Positions 7,446 to 15,110 of a stretch of 64,000 bases of DNA are shown in pieces. The first letter of the stretch is position 1. Each line of letters starts with the position of its first letter. The DNA comes from Planctomicrobium sp051466335 (GTDB taxonomy: Bacteria > Planctomycetota > Planctomycetia > Planctomycetales > Planctomycetaceae): NCBI RefSeq assembly GCF_051466335.1, contig NZ_CP195793.1, forward strand, positions 62,001 to 126,000. The letters run 5' to 3'. The notes beneath the pieces were generated by a model that had not been told where the DNA came from, did no database searches, and saw only the letters and a list, made by a program, of their open reading frames with translations. The translations under genes and the position numbers were made by a program.

Positions 7446-9177
7446 GATTACCCGGGGCCGGTCGTTCAAGGGGCTGGCACAATACTGCCTGCATGATGTC
7501 GACCGGAAGGGGGACAGCCGGGTGGCGTTCATCGAGACGCAGAACCTCGGCACCGATGATCCCCAGCTGGCATGGCGGATTATGTCGGCCCGGCATTACC
7601 TGCAGGACGAACTCAAGGAGAAGGCGGGGATTGGTCGGGGCGGAACAAAGGATGGCAAACCGGTCGGCCATGTCGTCATCAGCTGGAAGAAAGAGGAAGC
7701 GGAGGCAGAACAGCTCAACCATCAAGGGATGCTCCATGCTGCTCACGGAGCTTTGCAAGCGATCGGGGCCAGTGACCGGCAGGCGCTCATCATCGGGCAT
7801 ACCGACACTCCCCACCCCCATTGCCATATTATTGTGAACCTGATCGGTGACGACGGTCGTCTGAAGAAAAACTGGAAGGAGCGGGAGAAGCTCAGCAAGT
7901 TCGCCCTGCAGCGCGAACGCGAGATCCACGGAGAGGCGCTCGTTCAGCAACGGGAAAAGAACTGGCGCGACCGGGAAGCGGGCGAGAAGCCGGTTCCGGT
8001 GAAGAAACAACCCCGGAATCTCTACGAACTGGAAAAGGTCGCCAAACACTGCCCTGACACACAGAAGTTCGCTCGCGACCATAAAAAGCAGTTGGCGGAC
8101 CTTGCTCAGTCAAAGGAATCCCAGACGGACCGCCACAAACGCCATCAGGAAAGGCTGCGGCAATGCCACGCGGAACGGAAACGTCGCATCATACATCAAG
8201 CCGACCAGCAGACCCGCCAGAGTCAATGCGACATCCGCAAAACCTACCAGCAGCCCTGGAAGGAACTTCTCAACAAACAGGAAGCGGCCCGCTTGGCGTT
8301 CCAGCAAAACGAACAGACGCTGAAAGGTTCGCTCGCCAATGCGATGCAGCTGATTGACTGGAAGCAGGTGCTCCGCCGAAAACGGGAACCAGACCAGCTT
8401 AGACTGGTGGATGCGTTCCAGTTGCTGACGAATGAATCCGTCCGGAAAGAGAAGTTACGGAAACAGCAGCAGGTCGAGCAGGAGAAGCTCCGCGCCCGAC
8501 AGCGGAAGGAAGAACAGGCCAAGGCCCAGTCCCTCCAGCAGGAGCGGGCGGTCAAGCTTCGCGAAGAACGCAAATCCTACCTGCTCAAAGCGGAAGCCAT
8601 GAAACAGCGACAGCGAAAAAGCCAGGAGCGTCTGAAAGAACAGCAGCAGGTGCTCACCAAGCGTCGGAACGATGTGATCAAGTCCCACCAGAACCGGGAA
8701 CGCCAGCGGAAACTCGACTGGGCCCGGAAGATGCTGCTGCGGGAGGAAGAGGAACAGCAACAGGCCAACGACAACCGGGCGAAATCTCCGCAGAAACCCC
8801 CAGCACCGCAGAAACCGAAGGTCATCGCTACAGAACAGCATCCGCAACGCGAACCTGAAGCTGTGAAGCAACCTGTTCAGGAGAAAGCTAAGCAGGAACC
8901 GGTCGCCAGCCACGACCAGAAACCGACCCGCATCCGCCGCGAACGCAAGGAACGTCAGCCTCGGCAACCCAGAGAACCACGTCGCCCACGCGAAATCGAA
9001 CAGTCAGCCCCACCGCAGGAGCAGCAGATCCCCAGAACCAACCCCGCAGATCTGCTGCCACAGAATGAAAAGACGGCCGATGCCGCCAAACAGATCGATG
9101 ATTTCCGGGAACGAATGATGAAAGAATTGAACGAACGGTTTGAACAGGATCATGATCGGGACCACGACCGGAGATAA
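7435..9177 (+). CDS. mobA: MobA/VirD2-type relaxase (580 aa)
   Basis: Nicks oriT and pilots the strand during plasmid transfer. From ATG 7435 (GGAG 8 nt before), Tyr17 in GLAQYCLHD is the likely catalytic residue, and HTDTPHPHCHIIVN (residues 122-135) supplies the three-His metal site. Residues beyond ~190 are long, highly charged helices rich in Gln, Lys, Arg and Glu (coiled coil), ending in a Pro/Gln/Arg-rich tail. There is no primase or helicase domain, so the element depends on other transfer machinery. It overlaps mobC. Identified as a MOBP/MOBQ-like relaxase; the exact MOB family is uncertain. Confidence 0.9.
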   Translation: MFVEITRGRSFKGLAQYCLHDVDRKGDSRVAFIETQNLGTDDPQLAWRIMSARHYLQDELKEKAGIGRGGTKDGKPVGHVVISWKKEEAEAEQLNHQGMLHAAHGALQAIGASDRQALIIGHTDTPHPHCHIIVNLIGDDGRLKKNWKEREKLSKFALQREREIHGEALVQQREKNWRDREAGEKPVPVKKQPRNLYELEKVAKHCPDTQKFARDHKKQLADLAQSKESQTDRHKRHQERLRQCHAERKRRIIHQADQQTRQSQCDIRKTYQQPWKELLNKQEAARLAFQQNEQTLKGSLANAMQLIDWKQVLRRKREPDQLRLVDAFQLLTNESVRKEKLRKQQQVEQEKLRARQRKEEQAKAQSLQQERAVKLREERKSYLLKAEAMKQRQRKSQERLKEQQQVLTKRRNDVIKSHQNRERQRKLDWARKMLLREEEEQQQANDNRAKSPQKPPAPQKPKVIATEQHPQREPEAVKQPVQEKAKQEPVASHDQKPTRIRRERKERQPRQPREPRRPREIEQSAPPQEQQIPRTNPADLLPQNEKTADAAKQIDDFRERMMKELNERFEQDHDRDHDRR

Positions 9178-9203
9178 CACCAGATGTCCTGAGACATGAC
9201 CTT

Positions 9204-10277
9204 CTATTTGCCAGTTTGTCGTCGTGCGGCCCATTTGCGGCAGAACCCGAGGAATGCGGCGTCGGCGTTGCGGGGTGGTTCGGCTCCGGACATGCTCAGC
9301 CAGCTCCGCCACTCCCGTTCCAGCTCGTAAATATCCCAGCCGGGAGCGTCCAGACGGGCTGCATGGTAGGTGTCGGGGTTGAGCGGCGGGATGATGACTT
9401 CGGATTCAGGGGCAGTCAGTGAAGGAATAGTTCCCCGGTTTTCGAAGATGACGATGTCTCGTCTCACTCCGTTCTCTTCAGCAAACCGGACGCGGTAGTC
9501 AGGCATATGGCTGGTGAGCTGGTCGTCGTGGATCACCTTCCCCACCAGCCTGCGGAACTCCTTGAGCGTGGAACCTGAACCGCACTTCTTGCGAAGCAGA
9601 TCGAGCGAGATTCGCCATTCGGACTGATGGCCGCAATGTTTACGAGCCAGTTCGTACATCCGGCGTTCAATCGGCTTTCGCAAGCGAAAGTAATCTCTGT
9701 GAAGCGTGAGCACTTCCTTGGACTTAATGGCGCTGAACACCCAATCTGAAAGCTTGACTTCAACTTCTTGCATTCGACCGTCCCGGGTTTCCCTGACGAT
9801 TTTCGCCCGTTCGATGATCCCGAACGTCTCGAATTCCTCCTTTCCGCCGGTCACGATGTTTGTGCTGATGCGGGTTCCCGAAAGGCGTTCCATCGCGGCT
9901 TTCAAAGCGGCATACGCCTGCCCGGTTGTCTCCCGGTTGGTGGCTTTCAGCAGATCGTGGGCTTTGAACCGGATCACCTGAGAGTACGGCTTTCCGTCAT
10001 TGATCGCAGACATCAGGTGCGAGATGCAGTAGATCAGGACGTCGCGGTCATGCACTGTCGCCAGCCCGTCCGAGGATGGTTTGATCTCGATGAATTTTCC
10101 GCTGTGCTCGTACCGGCGGACACGGTGATCCGGCTTGGTGGAGAGGCTGAAGATCGGGTGTTCCATGGACGCCACGTCCCCCTTGGGCGTTGCGTCGAAC
10201 ACATCAACGACGAACAGGTCCAACGTCGGGTGACGTTCTGGCAGCAGTGGAGAGCGAAATTCAGCAAGCGTTGACAT
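9204..10277 (-). CDS. Replication initiator protein A family (357 aa)
   Basis: Plasmid replication initiator of the RPA type. Recognisable stretches are SMEHPIFSLSTKPD, then VHDRDVLIYCISHLMSA, and AAMERLSGTRISTNI followed by FGIIERAKI, typical of RPA proteins with a winged-helix fold; a second winged-helix-like part follows (YFRLRKPIERRMYELARKHC). The start is taken at the internal Met (10277, MSTLAEF) because the preceding 20 residues do not resemble the family. Six iteron-like repeats lie 43-193 nt upstream, as expected of an iteron-controlled origin. Convergent with mobA, with stops 26 nt apart. Confidence 0.85.
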   Translation of the reverse strand: MSTLAEFRSPLLPERHPTLDLFVVDVFDATPKGDVASMEHPIFSLSTKPDHRVRRYEHSGKFIEIKPSSDGLATVHDRDVLIYCISHLMSAINDGKPYSQVIRFKAHDLLKATNRETTGQAYAALKAAMERLSGTRISTNIVTGGKEEFETFGIIERAKIVRETRDGRMQEVEVKLSDWVFSAIKSKEVLTLHRDYFRLRKPIERRMYELARKHCGHQSEWRISLDLLRKKCGSGSTLKEFRRLVGKVIHDDQLTSHMPDYRVRFAEENGVRRDIVIFENRGTIPSLTAPESEVIIPPLNPDTYHAARLDAPGWDIYELEREWRSWLSMSGAEPPRNADAAFLGFCRKWAARRQTGK

Positions 10278-10741
10278 GGCCCGACCAGTGAGCCAGATTC
10301 CGCAGGCCGGGTCAAGCAGTTTCGATGCATCACACACCCGACACGGAAATTCGAAGTTTCAAACACCATGAGTGAATTTCGATGGATCACACACAGGGGC
10401 AGGACTTCGTGGGTTTACACACACTCTTTCGATGCTTTGCACACCCGGTATCGAAGGTTTACACACCGACTCCCGAAAAATCATCAGGAAAGCTGCTACG
10501 TTCAGAGCCGTTCTGAAAACGTAACACAGATTCTAAACACTGATTTAACACCAGTCGCCTGGCGATCGTGTTGCTGTGGTTCCGTAACGTCGTGTCGGCA
10601 GAAGCACAGAAAGCATACGGGCAGTAGGAAAAGGAATGATGGGCAGGCGGCGGCCCCCTGCTCCCGGTGATCCACAAACTTCCTTTCCCATCGCCCCGGT
10701 TCTGCTTGGTGAACGGCAGCAAATCGCGCTACGTTGTCGGG
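10278..10741. other. Intergenic origin region between rep and the primase-like gene
   Basis: 464 nt between two divergent genes. The first half holds the iterons. The second half (10471-10741) is AT-richer at its start (CCGAAAAATCATC) and could include the melting region. No gene seen. Confidence 0.55.
10320..10470. repeat. Six iterons, probable oriV
   Basis: Six direct repeats of the type TTTCGATGCATCACACACC, aligned on their TCG at 10322, 10351, 10379, 10407, 10429 and 10451. Spacing is 29, 28, 28, 22 and 22 nt, so they mostly sit on whole helical turns. Conserved parts are TTCGA/TTCGT at the left and (T/C)(A/G)CACAC at the right; the second copy is the most degenerate. Position just upstream of rep supports an iteron-type origin. 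Confidence 0.8.
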
Positions 10742-11695
10742 ATGATGTCCCGGGAACAGGAACTGGAAGAATTCAAGAAGCTGGATCTGTGCCAGTATGC
10801 CGCCTCGCGCGGGTTTGTGCTGGATCGTCGGCAAAGTTCCCGATCGTCTGCTGTCCTGAAACATTCCAATGGGGACAAGCTGATCGTGGCCAAGAACCGC
10901 AACGGTCAGTTCATGTACTTCAATGCCAAAGGAAACGACAACGGCACGATCATCGATTTCGTGCAGTCCCGGGAACGGTGTTCTCTGGGGGAAGTTCGCA
11001 AACTGCTTCGGCCGTGGCTGAATGGAACCGCCTCCCCTCCTCCGACATCCCAGACATTGCCGATTGACCTGCAACCCTCCGAACATGATGCTGCTTTGGT
11101 GCTGGGACGCTGGCTGCAGGCCAAGCCGATCGGACAAACGCATCCCTATCTCGAAACAGTCCGTCACATTCCGCGAGCGGTCCTGAAGCATCCGATCTTT
11201 GAAGACCGCATCCGGATCGATGCCCGGGGAAATGCCCTTTTTCCGCATTACAATCAGGCGGGACTGTGTGGGTTTGAGACGAAGAACATCGGTTGGACGG
11301 GGTTTTCTCCGGGGGGAATTAAGGGGCTCGCGTGTTCCCGACCTCGTTCGGATGACCGGGAAATGGTGATCTGTGAGACGTTCATCGATTTACTGAGCTA
11401 TGCGACGCTCAGAGGGATCGACGGGAAGCGACTGTTCAGCACCGCTGGTCAGATCAGCCCGCTCCAGGCGGAATGTCTGCGATCGGCAGTCCTGAACATG
11501 CCCGCTGGTTCCCGTGTCGTACTGGCACTCGACCACGACGACGGAGGAAAGACCCTCGCCGAGCAGATCCGCGACGCACTGGCCCAGACCGGCTGCGACA
11601 TCATCGAAGATCTCCCGCTGCAACCAGGTGACGATTGGAATGATGTGTTACGGCAATCCGTACCGCCGCAGGATCGTGTTCCCGGATTGTCGTGA
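10742..11695 (+). CDS. DUF3991 and TOPRIM domain protein, primase-like (317 aa)
   Basis: Probably a plasmid DNA primase or primase-related protein. The N-terminal third (DLCQYAASRGFVLD, then GTIIDFVQSRERCSLGEVRK) fits DUF3991 as I recall it. The C-terminal half has TOPRIM motifs: the Glu in MVICETFIDLLS and the acidic pair in VVLALDHDDGGK, which bind the catalytic metal. ATG 10742 (MMSREQELEEF) is chosen as the start of the conserved part; the ribosome site is weak and 10667 is possible. Being divergent from rep across the iterons fits a role in plasmid replication or transfer. Confidence 0.8.
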   Translation: MMSREQELEEFKKLDLCQYAASRGFVLDRRQSSRSSAVLKHSNGDKLIVAKNRNGQFMYFNAKGNDNGTIIDFVQSRERCSLGEVRKLLRPWLNGTASPPPTSQTLPIDLQPSEHDAALVLGRWLQAKPIGQTHPYLETVRHIPRAVLKHPIFEDRIRIDARGNALFPHYNQAGLCGFETKNIGWTGFSPGGIKGLACSRPRSDDREMVICETFIDLLSYATLRGIDGKRLFSTAGQISPLQAECLRSAVLNMPAGSRVVLALDHDDGGKTLAEQIRDALAQTGCDIIEDLPLQPGDDWNDVLRQSVPPQDRVPGLS

Positions 11696-11789
11696 CATCG
11701 TATTGACGATACTGCAGAAACCCTCAGGAAATCAGATTTTGACGTCCGCCGATGGACTGTGGTATGATGAACGAACAGGAGAAATCGCC

Positions 11790-12029
11790 ATGCAACTTGA
11801 ATTTCCGAAGGATGTGGAAGCATCCATTCAGGCCAAAGCCGCTGCCGCCGGGTTCAAAACCGTCGAGGAGTTTATTCTCGATCGGCTGGATCTCGACGAG
11901 GACAAAACGAACATCCCGACACTTCCCCATGACCAATGGGTGAAGAAACTCGATGCCTTTGTCAAAAGGCAGGTCAGCCGTAATCCGCACTTCGACGACA
12001 GCCGTGAGAGCATCTACCCGGTCCGCTGA
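11790..12029 (+). CDS. Antitoxin of a VapBC-type pair (79 aa)
   Basis: Small antitoxin, MQLEFPKDVEASIQAKAAAA then GFKTVEEFILDRLDLDED: a short strand and two helices (ribbon-helix-helix-like) followed by an acidic tail that would cover the toxin. CAGGAG lies 9 nt before the ATG. Its stop overlaps the toxin ATG by one base, the standard coupled layout. It is expected to repress its own promoter; no operator was identified. Confidence 0.8.
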   Translation: MQLEFPKDVEASIQAKAAAAGFKTVEEFILDRLDLDEDKTNIPTLPHDQWVKKLDAFVKRQVSRNPHFDDSRESIYPVR

Positions 12030-12475
12030 TGACAATTCTTATTGACGCCAATCTCCTATTGCGGCTCGTAGAGACGCAGTCTCCTCGCTCTGCCGAAGCG
12101 TTTCAGGCGGTCCGTCTGCTGGGACAGCAGCATTCGCTGATCATTGTTCCGCAGGTTGTCTACGAGTTCTGGGCCGTCGCGACCCGCACTCTTCCCGCGA
12201 ATGGTCTAGGAATGTCAGTCATTGAGGCGGACCAAGCGCTCCAGGAAATGCTGGAGTTCTTCCCCCTCATTCCCGACGAGCAAGGAATCCTGGACCACTG
12301 GCGAAGCCTGGTGCGGCATTACGGAGTCAAAGGTGTCAAATCATATGACACCCGGCTGGTGGCCGCGATGAAACAGCACGGCCTCACGCACTTGTTGACG
12401 TTCAATGCGGGGGATTTTACCCGCTATTCCGGGATCACAGTTCTCACGCCGGAAGCCGTCATTCAAGGCCAATAA
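12029..12475 (+). CDS. vapC: VapC-type PIN toxin (148 aa)
   Basis: PIN-domain ribonuclease toxin. The first acidic residue is in TILIDANLLLRL (D6), then an acidic helix (YEFWAV, E46 region), and late acidic positions in VKSYDTRLVAAMKQHG and TFNAGDFTRYSG. Length (148 aa) is normal for VapC. Translationally coupled to the antitoxin by a TGATG overlap. It is intact, with all expected acidic positions present. Confidence 0.85.
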   Translation: MTILIDANLLLRLVETQSPRSAEAFQAVRLLGQQHSLIIVPQVVYEFWAVATRTLPANGLGMSVIEADQALQEMLEFFPLIPDEQGILDHWRSLVRHYGVKGVKSYDTRLVAAMKQHGLTHLLTFNAGDFTRYSGITVLTPEAVIQGQ

Positions 12476-12539
12476 GCCGCAGAATCGTATTCCCACATAG
12501 CTGTAACATCGTGTTCACGTTCCATTCAACACGCCTCCA

Positions 12540-12815
12540 TCAAGTCGGCTCAAGCAATCGGCGATGTGCTTTGATAGCCCGCTTCAGTCCGGGCGTGGGA
12601 GATTTCGGATTGAGCATTGCATTCACGAATTGCTGCTGATCATCCGTGGTCAGCGTAATGACCTCGTTCTCCATGATCGTTCGTTGAGCTTCTTTCAGCG
12701 ATGCCATCACCACGAACTCGGGAACGCTTTGTCCCCGTAAAGCTGCGGCATGCTCAATGACCGAGTAGTTCTGCGACGTCAGTCTGATTTCCATTCGTGC
12801 GGTTTTGTTGTCCAT
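12540..12815 (-). CDS. TacA-like (DUF1778) antitoxin, orphan (91 aa)
   Basis: Begins MDNKTARMEIRLTSQNYSVI and continues IEHAAALRGQSVPEFVV: a ribbon-helix-helix DNA-binding head of the DUF1778/TacA family. In TacAT pairs the acetyltransferase toxin follows directly, but the next gene downstream on this strand is absent (vapC lies convergent 64 nt away), so the toxin has been lost. The C-terminal part (LTTDDQQQFVNAMLNP), which would wrap the toxin, is still present. AGAGGACA precedes the ATG. Confidence 0.8.
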   Translation of the reverse strand: MDNKTARMEIRLTSQNYSVIEHAAALRGQSVPEFVVMASLKEAQRTIMENEVITLTTDDQQQFVNAMLNPKSPTPGLKRAIKAHRRLLEPT

Positions 12816-13319
12816 GATGACTGTCCTCTCCAGATCTCATCGTACAACAATTCACCGTCCAGATAGCAGGATTTCTTGAAGCCCCTCTTTTCCTCTGCGT
12901 CTCCGTGAAATCGTATCGTCGTGTTCACGGCAGTCCGCAGTTCCGGATTGTCGCACCAAATGCTCGCCAGGCGGATCGCGTCCGACTTGTCAGCAATGCA
13001 GAAGAGTCATGGCAACATCCCTGCCTGGTACTTCAACGCTGGCCGCAGTCATTCCGTATCCCGTTAGCCATGTTTAGCCAATTCGCCTCGTATCAGGTGA
13101 AACTGTTTCAGCTTTGTAGAAGCATCCTGGGGCGTGTTGCTGTAACTCCGCATCATCGTAATGCCGGATTTCCGATCTTACGACGGATCGTGTTCACGGA
13201 GTGGGGGCCGAACAACGAATTTCGCTTGTCTTTTCTGGAGCGGGTGGCAGCGTTCCATCAGGTCCGGCGAAATGCGGGAGGAGGGGGCTCACACACGATA
13301 TCCCGTCAGCGAAGTGTTG
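12816..13319. other. Gene-free stretch with recurrent ATCGTGTTCACG-like motifs
   Basis: 504 nt with no supported gene on either strand. It holds two copies of a short motif, TCGTGTTCACGG (near 12916 and 13188), that also appears near 12508 and, less exactly, near 11671 and 12486. It may be decayed DNA. Confidence 0.4.
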
Positions 13320-13726
13320 TTACGTCGGCGACGCTGAGACACTTCTTTCAGGATAAATCGTAATCCGCAGCGTACCTCCTGCTTTGCCCATGCGTTCAAG
13401 TGTCTCAGGCGAGATCGCCTGATTGAATTCCCAAGGTTCCAACCCGCAATCGTAACCGATATTGAAATCCCGTTTGGTGCAGCGGTTCCAGATTGCGAGG
13501 AGGGGGCATCCAGAGACTCGATTACAGTGAGTATCGCCGCGATGTTCGAATCCGGCTCAGTATGCTGTTCATCTGTTTCGAATGTCGCGATCCAACTGGA
13601 ATCATCCCTTTGGGTGACGTGCAAAGAATGCACACCACCAGCCTCCAGTGCTGCAGCAATCGGCGACAGGTCATCCGGTGAAGCAAGGTCCAGATCACAA
13701 TTCAGATAGTGGATGATTCCGTCCAT
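13320..13726 (-). pseudogene. Frameshifted hypothetical gene (would be 135 aa)
   Basis: From ATG 13726 (GAGG upstream) the frame reads MDGIIHYLNCDLDLASPDD, then PIAAALEAGGVHSL, then WIATFETDEQH and AAILTVIESLDAP. After a CCCCC run (GGGGG at 13502-13506 on the plus strand) the sensible reading moves to another frame: AIWNRCTKRDFNIGYDCG, then EPWEFNQAISPETLERM, then LRITIYPERS, ending at 13320. Restoring one base to the run gives a continuous 135-residue protein. I recall intact planctomycete proteins with both halves. Either a decayed gene, a sequencing error in a homopolymer, or a frameshift-controlled gene. Confidence 0.65.
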
Positions 13727-13792
13727 GAAAAACCTCTTGCCACAATCTTCTGGTTGAACAACAGCCACAGGCACCATATCCCGATGATACGA

Positions 13793-13828
13793 CAACACAG
13801 AAACCCGGTGGATCGCATTTCTGTGTTG
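13793..13828. repeat. 11-bp inverted repeat
   Basis: CAACACAGAAA and TTTCTGTGTTG separated by 14 nt, perfect arms. It lies about 67 nt upstream of the frameshifted gene and could be an operator for it. Confidence 0.45.
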
Positions 13829-13885
13829 CTGTATCACATTTCACGATCGGACATTTCTTTTCCCACTGCCCCCGCTGAAATGGGC

Positions 13886-13903
13886 CGTCCCAAATTTGGG
13901 ACG
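13886..13903. repeat. 18-bp palindrome, copy 1
   Basis: CGTCCCAAATTTGGGACG, perfectly self-complementary. One of four copies, all intergenic, between 13.9 and 18.3 kb. Confidence 0.85.
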
Positions 13904-13985
13904 ATCAGACCTGCGCTACCGGCAGGCCAGCTCAGGTCCATTTGCGGATTGTGGGAGGAGGGGGATTTCTGCCCCAGATCACTCT

Positions 13986-14001
13986 GTCCCAAATTTGGGA
14001 C
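13986..14001. repeat. Palindrome, copy 2 (16 bp)
   Basis: GTCCCAAATTTGGGAC, 100 nt from copy 1 and about 35 nt past the stop of the ParE gene. Confidence 0.85.
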
Positions 14002-14036
14002 GGCACGCCTGTCGGCGTTTTTCGAAGCGAAACGGA

Positions 14037-14327
14037 TTACAGATGACGGTCGAGATCCATCATCTCGTGGAGCACTCGCCGAATTCGCACCTCGATGTCG
14101 TTAAACGTATAGAACGCGATGTGATGCTCAATCCGCACTGACCAATAGTGGGGGAGCAGGTCCGCTCGCTGTTGTCCCGCTTCAGGATGCTGCGAGAGCT
14201 TTCGGATTCCTTCTTCCAGTAGATCCAGATAGCGGTCTGTCTGCCGGGAACCCCAAGTCTTGTAGGTATACGTGGCGATCCCGATCAGGTCGCGTTCGGC
14301 TGCCCGGTCCTGAACGAGTTTACGCAT
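14037..14327 (-). CDS. parE: ParE/RelE-superfamily toxin (96 aa)
   Basis: Toxin of a ParDE pair: MRKLVQDRAAERDLIGIATY, then KTWGSRQTDRYLDLLEEG and GIRKLSQHPEAGQQR, then YWSVRIEHHIAFYTF and VRIRRVLHEMMD. That order (two N-terminal helices, the P-E-x-G turn, then a C-terminal sheet ending in RVLHxxMD) is the ParE family, which poisons gyrase in studied members. Start at 14327, where the family begins, overlapping the antitoxin end by 8 nt. Complete length. Confidence 0.9.
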   Translation of the reverse strand: MRKLVQDRAAERDLIGIATYTYKTWGSRQTDRYLDLLEEGIRKLSQHPEAGQQRADLLPHYWSVRIEHHIAFYTFNDIEVRIRRVLHEMMDLDRHL

Positions 14328-14580
14328 CGGTCGCGGAGATCCCTGCCTGCTGACGGGCTGCCTGGCGGATCTTGGCGAAGTCCACTTCACCGGCGTCGCC
14401 GCTGCGTTCTCCTGCCATCAAGGCCTGAATGAGTGCCTCCCGCTTTTGCTCCTGCTCTTCGAGCAGACGCAATCCTGAGCGGATCAATTCGCTGGCATTA
14501 CTAAACCGCCCCGAGGCGATCTGCCGATCAATGAAACTCTCAAAATGATCGCCCAAGGTGACGCTGGTGTTTTTGGACAT
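14320..14580 (-). CDS. parD: ParD antitoxin (86 aa)
   Basis: Antitoxin partner of the ParE toxin. MSKNTSVTLGDHFESFIDRQ, then IASGRFSNASELIRSGLRLL is the ParD ribbon-helix-helix; the tail (GDAGEVDFAKIRQAARQ) is the toxin-wrapping part. ATG 14580 is preceded by GAGGAGC; an ATG four codons upstream is less well placed. First gene of the two-gene operon. A palindrome (14672-14689) about 90 nt upstream is a possible operator, though copies exist away from this operon. Confidence 0.9.
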   Translation of the reverse strand: MSKNTSVTLGDHFESFIDRQIASGRFSNASELIRSGLRLLEEQEQKREALIQALMAGERSGDAGEVDFAKIRQAARQQAGISATDA

Positions 14581-14671
14581 GATGCTCCTCACAGGACTGT
14601 AACACCCAACAATACCATTTCTTGGTATCTCTGGGCAATACTTTTATGAGGCAGGGGCTTGTCGAGCCAGC

Positions 14672-14689
14672 CGTCCCAAATTTGGGACG
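14672..14689. repeat. 18-bp palindrome, copy 3
   Basis: CGTCCCAAATTTGGGACG between the parD start and the stop of the gene at 14691. Confidence 0.85.
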
Positions 14690-14690
14690 A

Positions 14691-15107
14691 TTACCTGCCG
14701 GTGAGTTTTTCGATTGTGATGGCCGTAATGCAGGGGCTTTCTTCGGGGATGTCGACGTTTCGTTCGTCGGTTTCCTGCAGCCAGCGGAGGAGGCCGCTGC
14801 CGATCAGTTCTCCCAGATCGCGAAGATGACGCCCTTCGATTGTGATCAGCAGTTTCGATAACCCCTGAATGCCCAACTGCACCTGACCGGCGTCGCGGAC
14901 GCGGATTTCGCGGAGGTCGCTGTAGGCGTAGCTGATCGTTTCGCCGGTGCGGAACTGCAGCTGGAACATCAGCGGCGGCATTTCACCAGTGCGGATTGAT
15001 TGCCAGGGACTGGGAGGAGGGGCAGCAGGCTGCAGCAACGACTGTGGCCGGTTCCCGAAGATCTCTTCACGACGCTGATCCGCAAACGCTCTGGCGGCAG
15101 ATTTCAT
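14691..15107 (-). CDS. Hypothetical protein downstream of the TraI relaxase (138 aa)
   Basis: Unknown. Has a basic N-terminus, a Pro-rich linker (QPAAPPPSPWQ) and a beta-rich C-terminal half (MFQLQFRTGETISYAYSDL, then QVQLGIQGLSKLLITIEG). It starts 3 nt after the relaxase stop with AGGAG 7 nt before its ATG, so it belongs to the relaxase operon and may assist transfer. Confidence 0.75.
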   Translation of the reverse strand: MKSAARAFADQRREEIFGNRPQSLLQPAAPPPSPWQSIRTGEMPPLMFQLQFRTGETISYAYSDLREIRVRDAGQVQLGIQGLSKLLITIEGRHLRDLGELIGSGLLRWLQETDERNVDIPEESPCITAITIEKLTGR

Positions 15108-15110
15108 GGC

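Larger units (their letters stand above)
13727..14036. other. Intergenic region with three inverted repeats
   Basis: 310 nt without a gene. It contains an 11-bp inverted repeat (13793-13828) and two copies of the CCCAAATTTGGG palindrome (13886-13903 and 13986-14001). Confidence 0.5.

Noticed and set aside
8244..8967. Long open frames on the minus strand opposite mobA
   Set aside because: They are Leu/Phe/Arg/Ser-rich mirror images of the Gln/Glu/Arg-rich coiled coil of the relaxase, with no ribosome site or family match.
12905..13363. A 152-codon plus-strand frame in the gene-free stretch
   Set aside because: No ribosome site, unusual residue make-up, no domain pattern, and it overlaps the better-supported frameshifted gene on the other strand.
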